Part shown: positions 17,547 to 32,200 of the stretch, piece after piece
Layout: each line of letters begins with the position of its first letter
Position numbering within the stretch: the first letter of the stretch is position 1
Source of the DNA: Lucifuga dentata
Lineage: Eukaryota > Chordata > Actinopteri > Ophidiiformes > Bythitidae
Length of the DNA stretch: 64,000 bases
NCBI GenBank assembly: GCA_014773175.1
Contig: VXCM01003088.1
Span: 57,141-121,140, forward strand
Direction of reading: 5' to 3'
Position numbers and translations under genes: made by a program
The notes under the pieces: model-generated
What the model saw: only the letters and a program-made list of their open reading frames with translations
Database searches by the model: none
Told to the model about the DNA's origin: nothing

Positions 17547-18623
17547 AGACCTGCTACCAGAGGAGGACGGTGGAATTTTACTAGATGCTCCGATTGAGAT
17601 ATTTTGAGCCGTAACTGCGCACCGATGTTAATTATTTTTATTAAGATTAGCCTATGCCAATCCAGTACCAGTGTAATAATATACAGTGTGTTTAAATTTT
17701 TTTTCTTGTTTTTTTTTCCATCACTAAACATCTTGGGACAACTTTAAGTGCATTTCAGAGAGAAAAAAGATGTCAGTACTGTGAGTTAGTAGTTAAGGTA
17801 ATGTGATGCTGCAGCCTGTTAGCATGCAGCTGATGCGGCGCTGCAGCGTTCTGCCTGCTGACTGACTGCAGGTTTTTGCTGCCTTCATGCAGCTGGATTG
17901 GAGAATCAGTCGGCTGATCGCCTGCATATTTAGTGTGAATACTTGGAGCATTACTAGATTTTTACCGTCTGCTTCTAACATCAACAAAACTGCAAGTTCA
18001 CCATTTTATTTACAGTTTTTTTGTCTGTACTGTCAAGTAACACTCACTGTTTCTGGAGAAGGCTCGGCCTGCTCTGGCTTCCTCACGAATACCGCAACTG
18101 CAAAATATCTCACTAATACGGACACCAAATGAGTTATCTTTTTAAAATGTATTTATATTGATTTCACACTCTGTGGAATTTAGCAGCAAGTACAGAATCT
18201 CTGGATTCGCCAATAAAAAGATAAACCATTTTATGTTTTTGTCTGGCAGTCTGTATGCGTGTAGCTGTAGCCAGTAACAGTTTATGAAGTTTTAGATGGC
18301 TGTGAAAGCTGTTTATTGATGAAAGAAGAGAGAAGACTGAAAATGGTTAAAATGGTTCTTGATCTTTTGATCTAACTTTGTTAATGTTATATTCCACTGA
18401 CAAAATATTAGAGTTGGATAATGAACAGTTTGCTTGTTTTGGGTTGAACCAAAGCCGAATGAAGGCAATCCCTCTCCCCTCAAATTAAGAATCAAGAAGA
18501 ATCTGTATTTTTCTATTGTTTCCCTTATTTGTGTTTTTGTGTGTTTTTGTTTCCATGTTTGAATTCTCGCTGCTCGCTCTGTGGCTTCAGCACGCAGAGA
18601 AACCATTCAGTGTCTTTCTAGAT

Positions 18624-18762
18624 CATTGGTTCCTGATATTAAGGTAACATTCTCTCACCATGCTCTAGAATATCAAATAAAAATTTAAAACTTCTTTTTG
18701 GACCCCCTGGAAATTTCTCTGTGTTCCCTGGCAAGTCCTGTACCTCATTTTGGGAACCACTG
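18624..18762. mobile_element. 139-bp hAT-type MITE
   Basis: The ends CATTGGTTCC and GGAACCACTG are inverted repeats matching the hAT consensus start CAGTGGTTCC with one change. They are flanked by TTCTAGAT and GTCTAGAC, an 8-bp direct duplication with two mismatches, the length expected for hAT insertion. It is too short to encode anything. Confidence 0.6.
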
Positions 18763-19869
18763 GTCTAGACCACACTCTAGCTATTGTTGCTGTAACTCTG
18801 AATTGATAAAATAAATGTACTATGATGTTTGATGGGGTTTCCAATAAAGATCTGAACTCCGCTGACCTGGCATAGTATTTTTGGGTGTACCTGCAGTTCC
18901 TGTGCTGGTCTGGAGATGGCGATATGGAGCTAAATCTGGAGAATCAGCCTGGCGTTCTTGTATTTTCTCCTGGCTGCAAACATCTGGGTGTTTAGGTGGG
19001 TGCCCTAAATATGATGTACCTCAGTGTCCTTGATCAGTGTTCACCCTGTTGATTTGTCCTTGAGCAAGATGGAAAAGTCTAACCAGCCTGACCTTTGACC
19101 TCTCTAGTGTGTGTGCATGATTTTTCTCTACCTGAAAACCTACCTGTATCTATACATATCATCTTAAGTCAGTTGATGGACATTTATTACAAAGAAAAAT
19201 ACAAACTGATCTTTAATTTTTGATTTTCAATGCTTCAAACTTCCTGTGGAGAAATTAACCCAGACATGTAAAATCTGTTTCAGTTTGTGTGCACCATTAA
19301 GTTTCTCCTTCTTTAGGGACCAAATTTGACTTCCTTTTAAATTAATTTTAGCTGTAATTACTCCTAATCTGTTGGCGCAACTCAACCATATATTGTGTGT
19401 GTAAAAAAAAAAACACATACAAAGTGTATGTGATATGTTTTGTGTTTTTCATGGCATGTTGCAGTTCATTTCCAACAAAATTCATGATGTAGTTCTGTTT
19501 AGCGCAGCCATAAGACATGACTGAGTAATCCGTGTGTGTGTGTGTGTGTATACGTTGTTGACCCATATTTGCGTACCAGCATCTGTGCGTCTGCAAATGA
19601 TGACGTAACACCCCGCTGGGCCGGCACGTGCACTTTCTCTCGAGCCAAGAGCCAGTGAAATGAAGCAGAGAGCCACGTGACAGAGAAAATAGGGCTTAAA
19701 ACGGCAGCGGCATGCATTTATAAAAATCAAAAGATTCAAATATTCAGTAACACTGTTTAATACTTTTAATAGTTTAATACAATAATACTGTTCAACTTTG
19801 GTTTGTATTTATTTAAAAAAAATATTATTTCAATGTTCTTCCGCCAAATCACTTAGTTCAGTCTATCTG

Positions 19870-19882
19870 GTTGCTAGGCGAC
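19870..19882 (+). promoter_or_regulatory. RFX/X-box-like motif upstream of map7d2
   Basis: GTTGCTAGGCGAC approximates the RFX X-box (two half sites GTTGCY and RGYAAC) with one mismatch in the second half site. It lies 578 bp upstream of the map7d2 ATG. A role is inference only. Confidence 0.25.
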
Positions 19883-20459
19883 ACATGGGCGGCAGTGGCG
19901 ACGATCAGCGTATTAATATGTAAATTAGCCAACTGTGATGCGGTCACAGGTTAAATATTGCTATTTTACATCATACGAATCAGAACATTCCCCGGGACGA
20001 ACGGTATTTTTTAAAAATTAATATAAAATAATTTGATCTGTAAAACCGTTGATCTGTAAAAGACGTATGCAGGTATTTAACAGCAGAAAACAAATTTCCT
20101 TCTGTATGATGCAAAGTATTTTTTAAATGTTTTGAGGTAAGCTTTGATTTTTCAGCCTTTGTTTGGCTAACTGCGGTACAAATTGACAGAAACGGTGTTT
20201 TAGCCGAGCATAATGCCCACAAAACCACAAAAAAGCATACTTAGATAAACTAAAAACTGATGCTAGCTCTCGAAAACCACCATTCCCTCCCTCTCTCTCT
20301 CTCTCTCTGACATAAGCTAATATTCTTGGCTCCATATTTCATATTTTCCATCTTTCCTGAGTGGGTTCAGTCGTTGGTTTTAGTTTCCGTGTTTGTTTGT
20401 TTTTTTCACGCTCTGTGGGGTTTCTGCTAAAATATTTTTATTATTCGATGACCTTTAAA

Positions 20460-22026
20460 ATGACCAAAGTTGCTCCGAGCCGTCCTGACATGACAGGTAA
20501 GGAAATCTATTTACTGTTGTAAATATATTCATATTAAAGTGTTTATTTAATTCCTGCCACATATAGCTTCATATCCTTCATGAAAAAGGTAAGCTGTAAT
20601 TTTTAGAACAAAAAAATTACACTCTGATAAGGAAAAACACCAAATGTTTTCTTTTCCTTTAAACACTATTTATGTGCTAAAAAAATTTGTACCACATTTT
20701 GAGATTTCTTGCTCAAATCTTAATTATTATATTAATTAATATCAGCCTAAAATAATGTGTGAAGAGAGTTATTATGGGCTTTCCTCATGTACAGTAACTC
20801 AGATATATTTTCTATTTAACATATGTATTTTTAGAACGTGCTATTTATCACTACTTTATATGTTAAAAAATATAAAAATATGTAATGAATAGTCACATTT
20901 GGCAACATACATGTTCTCTGAGGGAATCATACCAATGTGTGTCAGATTGTTTGAAAGCATCTCCTGTATGTAAGCATCGATGCTTTTAGTGCTTGTTTGG
21001 TTGTTTTTCATATCAGTTTTGACAGATTGACAAAAACAAACAGCAGGAATTTGAGTCCTATCACGCTAACATCTGACCCCAACGCCAATATGCTGGCTAA
21101 CAGGAAATTCATGGAGCGAGGACATTAAAACAAGTGTATCTGAGATGTTTACCATTTCAGCTTTCTTTCTTTTTTTAGCTTATTTGCCTCTTGGCATGAA
21201 TTGTAGCATGAATCATGTCTGACTCTTCTCTAAAACTCAGCCCTGGCCCCTCCACCAGCGCTGCTGCTCACCAATAGGCATGCTTCTCCTTCTCGAACAT
21301 CAACCAATCACAGCAGCCCAGCAGGTAAACAACAAAATCCAGGAAAGAACTGAAGTATGAAAGTATAAAGAACAAAAAAGAAAGAGAAAAAAATGCAAAT
21401 ATGACTGAATAAACACAACAAGGTCAAAGATAAAATACAATTATCATCCAGCTTATAAGCTAAAAAGCCACTTTTATGCCTACTAATTTTTCTAATATTT
21501 AAATAAAGGGAAAGTTAACCTTTTAAAATCTAAAGTAATTTTGCAATTTAAATGTTGAGTTTGGATTTTTGCCCGTAGCTTTTTAGTTGGCAATGAAAGC
21601 CAATTAAAAAGTAAAAAAAAGTTCAGGAATGACTTTAGACTCCAGGCGGTTCACCAGATTTCCCACAGGACATTCTATGCTGCATGATTATGACGTAAAA
21701 TGCAGGCGCAGAGTTTACGGCTGACTGAAGACCAAAGCTGGGATTTCTGACAATGGCTAATTAATGATTACACATCATTAAACCATCAAATAACTTTTAC
21801 TGGACTGAGAATGAGCTGTATAATGTCTGAGTCAGCGATCAGAATAATTTAAGCATCTGCAGTCATGACAACACAAACCAACATGCAGTCAGCTGATTCA
21901 TCTGCCTCTCCTGAATCTTTCCACCTCATGCTGCAGACGAAGACGCCCTGCAGACAGACAGGCTGCTGCTAGCAAAAGAGCGTCAGGCAGACAGGGAGAA
22001 GACACAAGGTATGCTACGCTGTTCAT

Positions 22027-22075
<49 letters not shown>

Positions 22076-22963
22076 GCCATCCGATAAATGAAGTGGAGTA
22101 AAAAGTACAATATTTCCTTCTGGAATCAGTAGTGGAAGGAACATAGAAATTGAAATAATAGAATTAAGTGAAGTACCAATACTTCAAAATTGTCCTTAAA
22201 TATAGTATTGACCAGAATACTTTACACACATGGTATTTGTGTGTTCTGCAGATCTGTCGGCGCTCCTGCGGGACAAAGAGCGGCGTGTGCAGCAGCAGCT
22301 GGAACGCTGTGCCGGAGAGCGAGGCAGGAGGATGGAGGAGCAGAGGAGGAAGGAGCAGCAGCGCAGGGCGGCGGCCGAGGAGAGGAGGCGACAGCAGCAA
22401 GAGGCCGAGAAGGTCAGAGGTCACAGCACACTGTCACAACGTACTACATGACCTGAGAGAACAGAAGAACTTCCTGTTATTGATTATTTAATGTTAAATG
22501 CTTCAGAATTCTTCATCATTCACAATTTATCAGGAGTCACAAAGAGATTCAGTCAGATAAATTCATGCATCTTCTCTGGCATGCTGATATTATGTTTTAC
22601 TGTTTTTAAATATTCAGCAGGCTTTTTTTTTTTTTTTTNTTTTTTTTTTTTTTTTGGAGAGGTGGAAAAAGTACTCAAATCTTTTACTTAGTAAAAGTGT
22701 TGCTCCAACAGCAGAAACATAAGTATTAGCAGTAATATGTACTGAAGTATCCACACTAAAAATACTTATAATTATGAATGTGTCAGTGTTAAATTATTGT
22801 TCTTTTTAACTTACATCTGTTAGATATTAATGCATCAAAACTGTAGATAAAATATAACATGACTGTGTTTGTATGTTGGGAATTTTGCCCTTGCTGTATG
22901 TAAACTGTCAGGCTAGTGGAGCCGTGGTGGAGTTCAGAAATGATTTTGTGGGTTTTGAGATTT

Positions 22964-23003
<40 letters not shown>

Positions 23004-24300
23004 CAAAGGTCTTTTTCTGCACTGCATGAGTCTTAGATGAACATCATATTGTCAGTTCTTAACGAGGCTGAAAAGCATAGAATCAGCAAAATCTCTTAGT
23101 GTCCATAACTTCAATTCACAGTGTTTATCCAGTAACTTCATTTAATATAAAATAATAATAACAATAATAATAATAACTTTATTTATATAGCACCTTTCAA
23201 AACAGAGTTACAAGGTGCTTAACAACACATCCAAGTTTAACACACAATGAAATGACAGTTTAACCATACCATAAAACAGTTAAAAAAGTAGTTAAGAGAA
23301 AAAATAAATACAAAATAATAAAGTCAGACAAACAGATGATAAGATAAGTCTTCAGACAGGTGATAAAAGCAGCAGTGAGCCAGTCTGAGGTCCTCCGGCA
23401 GGAATTCCATCATTTAGCCAGAAAGTGGTTATGTTGTCCTGTTTATCTATGGAGCAGCAGATAAAGGGTTAAAGGTCAGGCATGTTCAGAGGGGGTTTCA
23501 GTGTCCCTATCGATTTAAAGTCTGTCTTTGCTTGGTAATAATACCTTCCTCCTCCTCTACGCACACTCATATGCATAAGTTAATGACATAACGATTGGTC
23601 AGTCCCAGCGGACGATGACATCATTGCCAGCGTATCATGTGCCGCTTACTGGAACAGTAAAGTCAATGGGAGGAAACACGTTTCCTTTAACTCTTTCTCT
23701 GAAGGTTCTGCATTTTCTGATTACTATTCTGAGCCTTCCTCTCCTCCTCCTCCTCCTCCTGCAGTTTCTCTGCCGTGACTCTGGAAACGTCTTCAGCAAA
23801 ACCCCAAAACCCAGCGCTGAGCAGAGACATTCCTATTCTTAATACAACACCCAGCGTTGCTACAAATGCAGCTTTCTGCACACGAGTTCAAATAAACTAA
23901 AAAAATAAATAAATCAAAACACACTGTCTTATCCTAAGTCAGTGGTTCTCAAACTTTGTGGCCTGTGATCCTCCAAATAACGAAGTATCTGCACGTGACC
24001 CTGCAAGGAATATTAGATTATTTTACAAATAAAAATTCAGTTTTATTATTGACTAAAAATGATTTATCATCATTCAGTCATTTTGACCATTTTTCTGTCA
24101 TGAGTGTGATCAATTATATTATAGGTAATTATTCATTTCTGCACAAAGTTATTTATCACTTAGGATTAGTTAATTAAATGTTTATTTAGGTTGAGAAAAT
24201 GTTACAAATAATGAGAAATGCCTAAAATACATAAACAGAGACTTTGTCTTTTTAAATCACTGAGTTAATTTGATAAACAGAATAAATCTAAAGGAAGAAC

Positions 24301-24336
<36 letters not shown>

Positions 24337-24396
24337 AGGGCAGAAAGAACGAACAGAAAAAGAGCCATGGCAATTAGCAAACAGTATCAATATCCT

Positions 24397-24451
<55 letters not shown>

Positions 24452-24790
24452 ATGTATGTGTGTGCGTGTGTGTGTGCTGGCATGGTCCCCTGTGTATTGG
24501 TGTCTATGTGGAGGTGGGATGGTTTTGTTTTGTCCCCTCCTGTCTGGCTAAGTGCTCTCTGAAATAGACTCAGTCATTAAAGGGGGGGGGNACGCTTTTT
24601 GTCATGAGCGCTGATCACAGTGGATGATGGCGTGTCAGCGCCTGTGATTTAATGGAATTTCTCTCTTTCTTTCTCCTCATCCTTTCTTTCAGCCTTGCAT
24701 CGTCATCCCTTCTTTTATTTTTGATTTCTTCTTAAAGAAAGCAGGTTTGTGGTGATGCTGGCCGTGAAGCGCCGTGCATCAATTATTCCG

Positions 24791-24845
<55 letters not shown>

Positions 24846-24906
24846 GGTGGGGTGAAGAATTGAGTCTGTGCTACCTAAAGGTAGCGGCAGATGAAAAGTG
24901 AGAGAG

Positions 24907-24948
<42 letters not shown>

Positions 24949-26197
24949 GGCAAGCAAGCGAGTGGGTCTGCTGTGTTATGTATCTGTAGGTGACAGACAG
25001 TGGAAGGGCGAGCTCTGTTGACAGAGAGAATAAGCGAGAGAGGACGGAGGGGCGAGGCTGCTGCAGTTGGATGCGGTAACCATGGCGCAGCCATCTCTGA
25101 GCGTATCGCCAGGCGTCCGTCGCCGTAGCGATGGCTCAGTGAGAGAATGTCTGTTCTTCCCTATTTCTGAACGGAATGAGCAGGAGAGGCTGGAGGCCCT
25201 GGTCCGCCGGAGAGCCGGGGGAGCCGAAAGGCGAGGAGGAGGAGGAGGAGGAGGAGGAGGAGAGGCCCAGGATGCTGTGGATAACAGACCCAAACGGTGG
25301 ACGTGGGGAGGACCTCCTGAAGGAGTGGAGGGTGAGTTCATGCCAAAGCAGCAGCAAGGAGGTGGAATTGGCAAGGAGGGGTTTTATTGTTGGTGATGAT
25401 GATGATGAGGTGAAGGAGGAAGGAGACGAGTGTGTTGATTTGGTTTATTAAAAATATTTATACAGAAACAAGTGTCAGATTTAATAAAAAAATAATAATA
25501 ATAAAGTCATGGATGTATTTTCTTCCTTGATGATGTTGTCAGAGTCCAGCAACCTCTACGTCTCCATGATGGAGACGTTCCATGTCTGAAGTAAGACACA
25601 TGAGATATAGGCAGCTAATTATTATTTTCATTATTCATTATCAGTCAATCTATCAGTTATTTATTTGCTTAACGGAAATCATTTATGGTATACAATATTT
25701 GAAAAAATAGTGGATTTAATTTAAATGATATGAAATGTTGAAAAAAAGCAAATCGTCACGTTTCAGAAGCTGGAAGCAGCAAGAGAATTTTTATTTTGTA
25801 ATTAATGAAACCAATCAATTACTATAAAAATTGGTAAATAATATTAATTTTAAGTCATTTCAAAAACGAGACTTATGTTTATTGTTCTTGATGTTTTCAT
25901 TCTCCAACAATCATAATGCAGACAGATGTTACAATAAAAATAAGAAACAGAGGAAAATAAAGACAAAATTCACGGTTTGATCAAAAGAAACAAAAAAATG
26001 GCAATTCCACAGATCAATAGATGTATTGATGTCAGAGGAGGGTTGGTTTGAGAGCAGAGGGAGGATGGTGGTGGGGGCTGGGATGGGAAAGTTGTTTGGA
26101 AGACGTAGGGGTCAAAGGTAAAGAAAGGGGGATGATGGGAGGAAGGAGGGAGGGAGGGAGGAAAGGGTGAGGATGATCAAGCCGACAGGAAAATGGN

Positions 26198-26233
<36 letters not shown>

Positions 26234-26316
26234 AGTGGATGGAAAAGGGTGTGGAGGCTGCAATGCAGGGGAGAACGCTGCTTTTGTCTCTAAACCTCAT
26301 AAGGGTTAGGAGAGGC

Positions 26317-26375
<59 letters not shown>

Positions 26376-26800
26376 GATCATCTGTTTGAGAAAACCCTTC
26401 CATTATGTGGTCAGAATCTAGCTAGCAAACGTCACAAGTGATGCCAGTCGTCAAACTCTCCCTGTCATGTTTTAATACGCTGGTATGACACTGGAAAAAT
26501 ACCACGATACATGTAAAAATACCCTAATACATGTAAAAATACCATGAAACGTAAAAATACCGTAGTACATATAAAAAATTAAAAAAAACACCATCTAAAA
26601 TTTAACACAAGTCAATGTGAATCGGTGTCAGCAGCACCGCTGACTTCAAATTACACACGAGAATAAACCTGCTGTTTACAACATGATGTGTGTGTGTGTG
26701 TGTGTGTGTGTTGTGTCATTGCAGTGTTGTTTTATTTCCCTGCTGGGATGCAGGTTTGACTCCCAGAAGATTTACTCATCTAACCTTGAATGCAATGAGG

Positions 26801-26839
<39 letters not shown>

Positions 26840-26840
26840 N

Positions 26841-26887
<47 letters not shown>

Positions 26888-27542
26888 TCTGAGTACGTTT
26901 ACATGCACGTTAAAACTGTGATTCTAATCCAGTTTAAGGCAGTAAAATGATTTTTTTAAACATGATAATCAGATTACAATCATGATAAATCAACATCAAC
27001 GCACAGCAGATTTAACGTGATGTAAACTGATTTACTCATGTACTCATGTAAATATTCCATCAACTTAGAATTACTGTAAGAATTCTCCAAACTTGACGCT
27101 TCCTCTCATAAGCTGATTAATCGGTGAATCATGTAGGCCGTATATATATACGGTGTATATATATATATATATACACCGTATATACTCGACTGTTTATCAA
27201 ATTCCCTGTGTTTCTGGGTATTGTCATAGTATTCCTGTGATTTTCTGAAAATAATCCATGTACCGGTAAACATGATATTTATTTCAGCAGCTGATTACCG
27301 TAACTGACCAATCACAGCAGAGCTTACTGGCCGCCACAAAATGTGCTGAATAAGATATTTAGTCAGGAAATATCTCATTCTGAGTTATGATTTAAACTAT
27401 TTTCCTTGGGTAGTGGTAATGTAGTATTTCCACCTGGAAATTTCCTTCTCTGGGATCAAATCTGACTTTCTCGTGTATAAGCCAACCCCTGATTGGCTTT
27501 GTGAAATTTGATAATACAAACTTGGCTTATACTCGAGTATGT

Positions 27543-27575
<33 letters not shown>

Positions 27576-28160
27576 CATACACACATATATGTATATGGCT
27601 TACTCTGCATTTTTGCCTTAATTGCGGTACACAGAAAGCGGAGCATGCATATAAGCATATGAACACACACATGACTTTATAAACATTCCTCTGATTGGTA
27701 GAATTCTTGAAGCAAAGCCATGTTATGTTCTCATGATATTAACGTGTCAACAGTCTAGTCATCTCTTCTAGTCACTAGTCTAGTGAAACGTTGGCTAAAA
27801 AAATAAAAAAAAAACAGGCTAATAATCTCGTGCAGACTGTATGTTGTTTGATAAAAATAATTTTTCCTTCAGTAAGATTTAATTGAAGCTTTCCTGACTT
27901 CCTGTTTTTAGCCGTTTAGATTCTGTGATGCGTTCATAATGTCATCAATAATTCACCATCAGCATCTGGGACCAGTGGTCTCTGTGCTGGTCTGGGATTG
28001 GGGTCCAGCAGCTGGTCTCTGTGCTGGTCTGGGATCAGGGTCCAGCAGCTGGTCTCTGTGCTGGTCTGAGTCCTGCTGAGGACAGAAAAGACTGGCTGCA
28101 GCAGAAACAGCAGTGTCTCATCTTACAGGAAGCCGCCATTCCACTGAAGGACAGATACAA

Positions 28161-28199
<39 letters not shown>

Positions 28200-28507
28200 A
28201 CGCGTCAGCGTTAAAGGTGCTGTGTGCTGATGAAAGCTCAAACATTAATCATCACGCCTAGCCGTCTGAAATCAGACTTTTCTCAGACGTGCTGCAGCAG
28301 GAAGTGATGTCACAATAACCACGGCTTCGTAGCATGTAGCTGCCTGCGTGTAGCTGAGCCGGCAAAGGAGGAAATGTGTTTAAACATGTTTAAACTAAAT
28401 CCAAACCAGATAAACTGGATTATCTCATTTTCTACCTAAATATCCACATATGGATGGAAGTCAGCTGTTTGTCATGGCTAACAGGCGTGTGTATGAGCGT
28501 GTGCGTG

Positions 28508-28538
<31 letters not shown>

Positions 28539-29238
28539 AACACTTTGCTTTCTCCGCTCTGCTTCACCTGCTGCCCAGGTAACACTAAGACCCTACCCTG
28601 CCATGCCATTGGTTCAGCTCAGCCCAATGAGCTTCCTGCTGTCTCCAGTGCCCGCCAATCCCGTCACGGTACAGACCACCTGACTCTGTGTGCCACGCCC
28701 ATTTCTACCCCCACCTCCACCCCCACACCTGCTGCACCAGCTGCATGTGTGTGGGCGACCATGTTGGTTTGCATGGGCTGTAANCACCCCCACACCTGCT
28801 GCACCAGCTGCATGTGTGTGGGCGACCATGTTGGTTTGCATGGGCTGTAATATTGTCCTGAAATGTGTGTGTGTGTGTGTGTGTTGTCATTGTTCTTTGA
28901 TTCATTTTTGTGCAAAATTTTAAATGTATCAACAGTTCATAACCCAAATTATACTTTGATCAGGTGTGGCTTGGACCCCATCACACACACACACACACAC
29001 ACTAACTCTCTCTCTCTCTCCCTTCCCCACCCTTGCTCTTTTCACAGCAAAGGGCTGTTCCACATCCTGTTTTCCTGGCCCAGGGCCCGTGTTTAGCGAT
29101 GCATACATATCATTCTCAGCAGGGGACACACACACACACACACACACATACACACACAAAAACCTACATTATTCCAGATATTCCCCCTGTAGCTATCAGT
29201 GAAAATTATTAGATTGCACCAAGCAAGTGCAAGCAGAT

Positions 29239-29282
<44 letters not shown>

Positions 29283-32200
29283 ACCTCCATATGTCTGTCC
29301 TACGCACAGTTGCAGCCACTGCTCAAATCCCTTTTTGTATTTTTTAGAGCAAAAGCAAAACATTTTGCATCATTTTCTATCAATGCAAGTCAGAAAAATT
29401 GCGAAATTGCCCTTTAAGTTCATCAGTGTGTAAAATAGTGGGCAGCAGTGATTTTCTTTGTGAGGATGACCTCACATCCTTCAGACATTAATCTGATTAT
29501 CAAACAAACCTTTTCATCTGATGCGCTGATGCTATGATTAGCTTTAAGCTGACAGCTAATGGACAGGAAGCAGGCTGCAGCGTCTGATGTCTTCTTGTTT
29601 CTGCTCTGGATGGAGTAGATTCTGCTTACAAGTCCATCCAGCTGCATTATTGACTTTTATGGGACTGCATTGGCTGAATCTGCATCATGCTGCATGTGAT
29701 GATGCAGCAAATTGCAGACAGCTGATTGGCTGCTGCTCTCTGTTACAACACACTTTTCTCTCTGACATCACCACCACTCGTTCACACTGGCCTGCAGCCC
29801 TCAGCCAGCAGCAGGGTTACTGTCCATGTGATCCGGCAGTTTGGTGTGTGTCATGTGGTGTGTGGTGTGTGTCACGTGGTGTGTGTGTGTGTGTTGCAGC
29901 TGTAGCGTGTATTGAATATAATCGTAACATCTGCATCATCGGTCAGTACAGCAGCAGCTGGAGGCTTGTGTCACATACATGTGTGTTAGTGACTTGTGAG
30001 TTGTTTTCTTTTGTTTTTTTGTTAGTTTGTGACTTCCTGACTCCACCCACCTCCACCTCAGCTCAACCACTCACCAAGCAGCTCTCCAACTCGTCTGCTG
30101 CCCTCGATTCGCCAGAAAAAGGTGAGAGAGTGTTTGCATTCAGGGATGATTCCAGATTCTATAAAGAGCCAAACTTCTGCAGGTGTGATTTCACCAGCAA
30201 TCCTCGTGCATCAATTGTGAAACTGCATTCATGGCAACACATTTATGTCAAAAATCATGAAATACGCTGTGTATTTAAGCATCAAAAAGCACCAAATAAT
30301 ATTTCTTTCTTATGACTTTAAAGGACCATACTGTTGCATGTTTGAGCCTAATATATTCAGTTTTCATACATGTTATGTTACTGACAATCATTTCCCAAAG
30401 GATAAAACTGTATTTCAGCTTTCCTGATATTTTGCTAAATCTCTTAATCTTTCAAAATCAAATATTCAAGGATACACCCACCTTAAAAATCCATGTTTCT
30501 CCTGCTAATAGTTACACAGCCTTATGAAGTCACGGTCCTTTAAATTTTTCCATAAACGCAGGTCTTCTTTTGGGACTATATTCCCCGGTGGAGGCATACA
30601 TTCACTCCACGCTTTTTATTGAGCTTAAACACTAAAATTACATAACTTCTAAAAAAACCTGAATACACGTCTTGTTGGTGATGATGGATTACCTATCCCA
30701 AGAACGTTTACAGTATCAACAAGTTGATTTTAATAGCAGAATGAACTGAAACCAATGGAGGTCTGGAAGGTAGGAAAAACATTTTTAATTCACCGTTCCA
30801 ATAGTATGCTTTGGGAAATGATTGTCAGTAACGTTACATGTATGAAAATTGAATATATTAGAATCAAACATGCAAAATGGGTGGTATGGTCCTTTAACGT
30901 CAGTAGCTTGGTCACAATGCCGTAAAAAGCAGCAGAAGTTTTAATCTAGAATCATTTCTCGTTTGAGTTGATTCTTAACAAAACAGCTTTCTGTGCTCTC
31001 ATACAAACACAAGTAATTACAGAGATACCAAAATACGCTTTGAGTATTTAAACATACTAGTTTATTTAAATTCCAGCATATGGAGGCATCAGATTTGACA
31101 TTTGAAGACGCCTGAGAATATTTTAGTGTGAGTTGATGCTTTCATGGATTTATAAGAGAAAAAGTATCAGAATCTCAACATCAACTACATCTTCCTCTCT
31201 CTTTCCTGTTTCCTTTCTGTCTGCGCTGTGTATTTGTGTGTGTTTTATCTGTGAATGTGTGTGTTTGTGTGAATCGTTTTCGGTCTTGTCAGCATTTGCC
31301 GTGTCCCACCGTACAGCTTCTCCCAGCAACAACAGACCGTACAGAAGTTCCTCCAACCGCAGGAGCATCGCTGGGTTCCCAGAAGAGACGTCAAGAGCCA
31401 AAACACCCACGGTCAGCCCACACACACACACACACACACACCTGCTACATCTACTTCTGCTAGTAACACTAATAATCATTAATAATAATAATTATCATCA
31501 TGATCAATACTTCTCCTTTTGTTAGAGATTATAGCTGCTTTGGTTAAAAGTTTTCTTGTTTTCTTTTTTGTTATTTTGTTTTTATGAAGAAGATATCTAA
31601 GATTAAATAGATTTTTTCATACATTTTCACTCATCCACCTTCTGAATCACCAGAAACGTTGAAAGCTTTGATTCAGATTTGCTGTGCATGAACGCGTTTT
31701 TTTCCTTTTTTGTGAAATAAAGCAGATTTTCCTCTGAATCGGCTCTTACAGCTCACGACAGGAAATACAGAATAAAGAATAAAAAAAAGGCTGAAATTCA
31801 AAAAAACAGAGATGGAGTTAAATAGAGCTAAATTAACACTTCGTAGTGTCGACACTCAATAAACTTCACTCTAAGTTGACCTGCAGAGCTATTGTTGTCA
31901 TGGATTGTCCAGGTGTTATATCTTATTGTTGTAACATGTGTTAATATGTTTTAATTTTGGTATGATTTGTAATTTCCAGGCAGAGTCTCCGAACACGCCG
32001 GTCCGCAGTTCTTCTTTCAGGACCAACGGCAAAGGCCCTGCCACGCCAAAACGGTACCGTCATTCATTCATTTATGTCTCATAGACAGCAGCGAGCAGCA
32101 CAGAAACAGGAAATAAAAACACTCGCATGTCTTAGACAAATGTCGTCACGCTAAGTTTTACATATTACACAGTAAAGATTCTTTAAAAAGAATTAAAGGA

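Larger units (their letters stand above)
17547..20459. other. eif1ax 3' UTR and spacer to map7d2
   Basis: AATAAA at 18212-18217, about 670 bp after the stop, and at 18843-18848 are candidate poly(A) signals for eif1ax. A small hAT-type element lies at 18624-18762. Sequence near 19590-19690 has TGACGTAA and two CACGTG motifs and is locally GC-richer, fitting an upstream regulatory zone for map7d2. No convincing reading frame was found. Confidence 0.5.
22028..29284. repeat. Dense dinucleotide microsatellites in map7d2 introns
   Basis: TG/CA and GA/TC tracts occur at 22028-22071, 22968-23002, 24308-24333, 24398-24451, 24792-24846, 24914-24947, 26198-26232, 26316-26371, 26684-26711, 26803-26884, 28162-28197, 28503-28538, 28863-28884, 29113-29158 and 29239-29284. 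Many change abruptly from TG to AG (e.g. 24792-24846 and 26316-26371). Single N joins at 26197 and 26840 fall at tract boundaries. Apart from the candidate exons listed separately, introns 22413-25183 and 25332-30061 show no coding sequence. Confidence 0.9.

Noticed and set aside
23940..24100. CAGTGGTTCTCAAACTTTG as a hAT terminus
   Set aside because: The left end looks like a hAT start, but no matching right end or target duplication was found, so no element is called.
28021..28230. 69-codon frame with a helical-looking segment near a map7d2 exon
   Set aside because: It starts in a 37-bp tandem repeat and ends in a TG tract; no phase-compatible splice sites or MAP7 homology.
29587..30315. 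242-codon open frame on the plus strand
   Set aside because: Only 30062-30121 inside it is a real map7d2 exon in the same frame. The rest has intron composition, low complexity and no homology; it is a chance extension.
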